From assembly GCA_000733355.1 (NCBI GenBank), contig JNVV01000044.1, positions 149,577-213,576 of the forward strand: DNA of 64,000 bases, in the 5' to 3' direction. A program made the translations under genes and the position numbers. This document shows positions 61,331-64,000 of the stretch, in pieces (the stretch's first letter is position 1; every line of letters begins with the position of its first letter). The notes below the pieces were generated by a model that worked only from the letters and a program-made list of their open reading frames with translations, ran no database searches and was not told where the DNA came from. The DNA is from Falciphora oryzae (Eukaryota > Ascomycota > Sordariomycetes > Magnaporthales > Magnaporthaceae).

Positions 61331-62150
61331 CGGGCGCTCGGTTCTCGCCCACTCGTGGCTCTCCTTGGCATGGGTTCCCTTTGTTCTTTGGCTTCTCTGG
61401 CAGGAGTCTGTTGTGTTGTGTTTTCCTTCCCGTCCGGTCTCGCGCTGTTCCGCTCTACCTGTAATTACCTGCCCGGGTAGCCGGTTCACTCTTTGTCCTG
61501 CCTCCTCTGGACGGCTGCATGTCGACAGAGATCTGTCAATCCTTTCCGCGCTGTTTCCCTCGGCACAAATACTGCTGCTCATTTGCTCGTCTTGCTCTCC
61601 TCCAGACCCGGGGCTCTCCCACTCACTTTGGCGGCGCGTGGCGGCTCAGTCCATGGCGGCGGGTCGGCCGGGTGCGGCCCTCGCTGTCGCTCGCCGTATG
61701 CAAGCCAAGTCCGAGCCCCAGTCCGAGCATGGGCGAACGGCATGCCTCCGTAGCCCGTCCATTCTGCCGAGCGCGCCATGATTTACTCCCGCTCGCGCGC
61801 TAGCAACATTCTATCGGGGGAGCGGTGACGAGCGCTGACTTGCATGCGGATAATACATGCCTGGTAGCCTGTTTTCTGGTACAAGGACCGGTCTGGTTGG
61901 CTTGATACAGGTAGCGGCCAAGTGTCCGGCTGGGAAATAAGGGACATTTAGAGTACTCGGAGCCTTGGCGCTGCTCGCCAGCATCGCTGCGGCTCTTCTT
62001 CAGTGTGTTAGCGCCTGTTATCCCCGTGAAGCGTGGCTATCCTCCGAGCTGGCTCGGAGCCCGGCCACGCCACGTTCCTCGTTAATTAGATGGTAACTAT
62101 TTAACGAGACCCAGACGCCCCGGTGTCCCGGCTGCTGGCCTCCGACCCCA
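61331..62150. other. Intergenic spacer
   Basis: Nothing coding recognised. At 62078-62108 an 8-bp perfect inverted repeat (CTCGTTAA / TTAACGAG, 15-nt spacer) lies at the edge of the rearranged GMC gene. Confidence 0.5.
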
Positions 62151-62969
62151 GCTCAGCATAAATCTCTGCAAGAGAAAAAGGAAAAAAAAAAAAAAGCTGG
62201 CATGTATGGGCCTGTTGCCGCATACGCAGCATCTGTGTCCCATGTGTAGCCGTATTTCCCAGCGCTCTCCTTGGTTGGCTCTGTGAAAGTGACGCTCTGG
62301 CCGGGGCGCGTCTCGTCGACGGTCATCCTGACCTTGGAAATAGACCACCGCTGACGAGTGCATCATTGGCGGGCGTGCCTTTTCAAAATACGGAAGCAGC
62401 CCCTCCCAGTCCCATTTGTCCTCGTAGTCGTCAAGTTCGGGCGACCCGAGCGCTGCCCAGGCGTCGTAGTCGGACGCGGACCCTCGATCGAAGAACTGGC
62501 CGTTCATGGTCATGCCGCCGCCGACAGGGTGTCAGTCAGTAGGTGGACGTGGGCGGCGAGTTGGCAGGGCCGCCCACCCTTCCGATAGTGACCCCGCCGG
62601 CGCGCCCGTTGAGCGCCAGGTTCGGGCGCGACGCGACCCTCCGCCAGGAACCGGGGGAGGGTACCTGGGCGGCTCGTTGACCCTGGGCGCGTAGACGAGG
62701 TCGCCAAGCTCGACCACCAGGACGGCCCCAGCGGTGGGCAGTCAGCATTCCGTCCTGCGAGGCGGCGTGGGGAGGAGCACTTTGCGGTCGGGGAAGGCCT
62801 CGGTGAGCCTGTCGGCGACCGTCAGGCCCGCGGTCCCTCCGCCGAGGACGACAAAGTCGTACGTCCCGCGCAGCTCTGCGGCGCCCCGCTTGACCCTGCT
62901 CTGCGGCAAAGTCTGGGCGCGCGCCAGGAGTGCAATTGCGGCAACGCCGAGCACCAGGAGGCGAGGCAT
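62150..62969 (-). pseudogene. GMC oxidoreductase, N-terminal half (inverted)
   Basis: From ATG 62969: a signal peptide (MPRLLVLGVAAIALLARAQT), then the GMC FAD-binding opening YDFVVLGGGTAGLTVADRL. Further along in shifted frames come VLVVELGDLVYAP, a GGVTIGRVGG block and FFDRGSASDYDAW, the next conserved GMC blocks. Then WEGLLPYFEK and SVTFTEPTKESAGKYGYTWD continue to a GPIHAS-like point near 62190. Frame breaks near 62770 and 62560 show decay; a short intron may explain the second. The segment ends where the plus-strand half at 63080 takes up the family's order. Read correctly, it would belong in front of that half on the same strand. Confidence 0.7.
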
Positions 62970-63079
62970 CTTGTCTCTTCTTTTTTCCCCCCGTTCCAGT
63001 GGCCGATCAGGGTATGATCACCGCCGTGGCTGCGCGTCACTTTTTGACTGACTAGCGAGCGTTAACACTACAACTAGAC

Positions 63080-64000
63080 TTGACGTGGAAGGCGTGGATC
63101 GACACAGGCCTCGAGGCGAACGGGGAGTGCACCGCGGGCACCAAGGTGGGCATGTGCTGGGTCCCGTCATCGCGGCACCCACACACGGCGAGGCGGGACG
63201 GGCCACTTCCTCGACGTGATCGACCGCCGGCCCAACTACGACCTCCTCGTCCTCCACCGGGCCATCCGGGTGCAGTACGCCAGGGACGGGAGGGCGGTGC
63301 TCGACGGCGGGCCGCCCAGGGTCGAGGTCAGGGCCGAGGGGAGCAACGCCACGACGTGGGTCACGGCGACGCAGGAGGTCATCGCCGCGGCCGGGGCGCT
63401 GAACACGCCCCTGATCCTGCAGCAGAGCGGCATTGGTCCCAAGGGAGTTCTCGACAAGGCAGGCGTGGAGCAGATTGTTGACCTCCCAGGGGTGGGACAG
63501 GTGGGACTTGCCGCGGGCTTATGAAGACGGATTGGCCACTATGATCTGCACCTCTGCCGAGCAATGCTGACAACGAGGAACGGACGCAGAACTTCCACGG
63601 CCATGGCGGCCTAGCATACAGAGCCACGTGTAGGGGCCATCTCTTCCGTCCCCTACCCCATCTTCTGGTTTCTTGCAAGGGGCGGCAAGCGCTAATTGAT
63701 ACTTATTCATTGCTAACTCGCGCGCGACTAGTCAATGTGACCATGACACCCAACGCCGACACTCTAGCAACAAACACCAGCTTCCGTGACCAGGCCATCG
63801 CCGAGTACGAGCAGCGGCCGGCGCGGGGCCCTTACACGCTTGCTACGGGCAACAGTGCGCCGTACGTCGACCTGCCGCGGTTGGACCCGGACAACTACCG
63901 GGCGACCATCGCGCGGATCGAGGCGCAGGTGGCCAGCGGCTCTTTCGCCGGTCACCTGCCCGCGTCGGCGGCGGGCGATGCCACGGTGGCGGCGGGCTAC
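63080..64000 (+). pseudogene. GMC oxidoreductase, C-terminal half (runs off window)
   Basis: Begins mid-protein (KAWIDTGLEANGE..GMCWVPSSRHP), with a frame shift near 63205 before GHFLDVIDRRPNYDLLV. The second GMC signature, NTPLILQQSGIGPKGVLDKA, and DLPGVGQ follow. Probable introns 63503-63589 and about 63625-63731 (GT..AG, CTGAC and CTAAC) lead to NFHGHGG and then NVTMTPNADTLATN, as in fungal aryl-alcohol or glucose oxidase-like enzymes. No start codon belongs to it; the missing N-terminal half lies just upstream on the opposite strand. The substrate-binding C-terminal His/Asn region lies beyond the window. Confidence 0.75.

Noticed and set aside
1..64000. tRNA and rRNA genes
   Set aside because: I looked by eye for the tRNA B-box (GGTTCRANYCC) with a matching A-box and for rRNA-like blocks; none was convincing. 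A covariance-model scan would settle this.

Overview
The window looks like nuclear DNA of a filamentous ascomycete (Pezizomycotina, most likely a Sordariomycete). The reasons are short 65-135 bp introns with GT..AG ends and CTAAC/CTGAC branch points, GC-rich genes, and fungus-restricted families: Zn2Cys6 regulator, CFEM protein, DUF7587, a DUF7730-like protein, a UstYa-like protein, GMC oxidoreductase and an Hsp70-like ATPase. The repeats also fit: a C-to-T (RIP-like) decayed Ty3/gypsy chromovirus and a Fot/Pot-type mariner. No prokaryotic operon, CRISPR array or rRNA/tRNA gene was seen. The species cannot be named from the sequence alone. There is one assembly gap (Ns, 11364-11427).

Layout. 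1-6900: an AT-rich, stop-riddled chromovirus (gag, protease, RT, RNase H, integrase, chromodomain) followed by LTR-like sequence and one end of a DNA element. 6911-9557: a broken FAD monooxygenase-like gene. 10032-11930: a complete 1.9-kb mariner/pogo element with TA target duplication. 13.9-25.5 kb: a gene-dense arm with a basic protein, a cycloeucalenol cycloisomerase-like membrane protein, a CFEM GPI protein, an MFS permease, a GH31 glycosidase and a Zn2Cys6 regulator. 29.7-31.5 kb: a Ser/Pro-rich protein. 31.5-38 kb: a long stretch without convincing genes. 38-49.6 kb: DUF7587 protein, ASCH-like protein, class I aminoacyl-tRNA-synthetase-like protein, DUF7730-like protein, UstYa-like protein, broken metallo-beta-lactamase-fold gene, PPxY/coiled-coil protein and a secreted Thr/Ser-rich protein. 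49.7-54.8 kb: a second gene-poor stretch with a minisatellite. 54.8-64 kb: a small HeLo-like protein behind a (CAA)17 leader, a 1001-bp TIR element, a membrane protein, an Hsp70-like ATPase, and a GMC oxidoreductase whose N-terminal half lies inverted relative to its C-terminal half.

The permease, GH31 and Zn2Cys6 genes sit side by side (permease and GH31 divergent, regulator downstream) and could be a small carbohydrate-use locus, but that is inference. The other genes do not form an obvious pathway. The most unusual items are the plant-type sterol isomerase homologue, the stand-alone class I LysRS-like protein, the inverted GMC gene, the 30-nt exon encoding half of a zinc cluster, and the TIR element with a 3-bp duplication. 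Exon joins below were chosen by hand from splice motifs and reading phase and have no transcript support.
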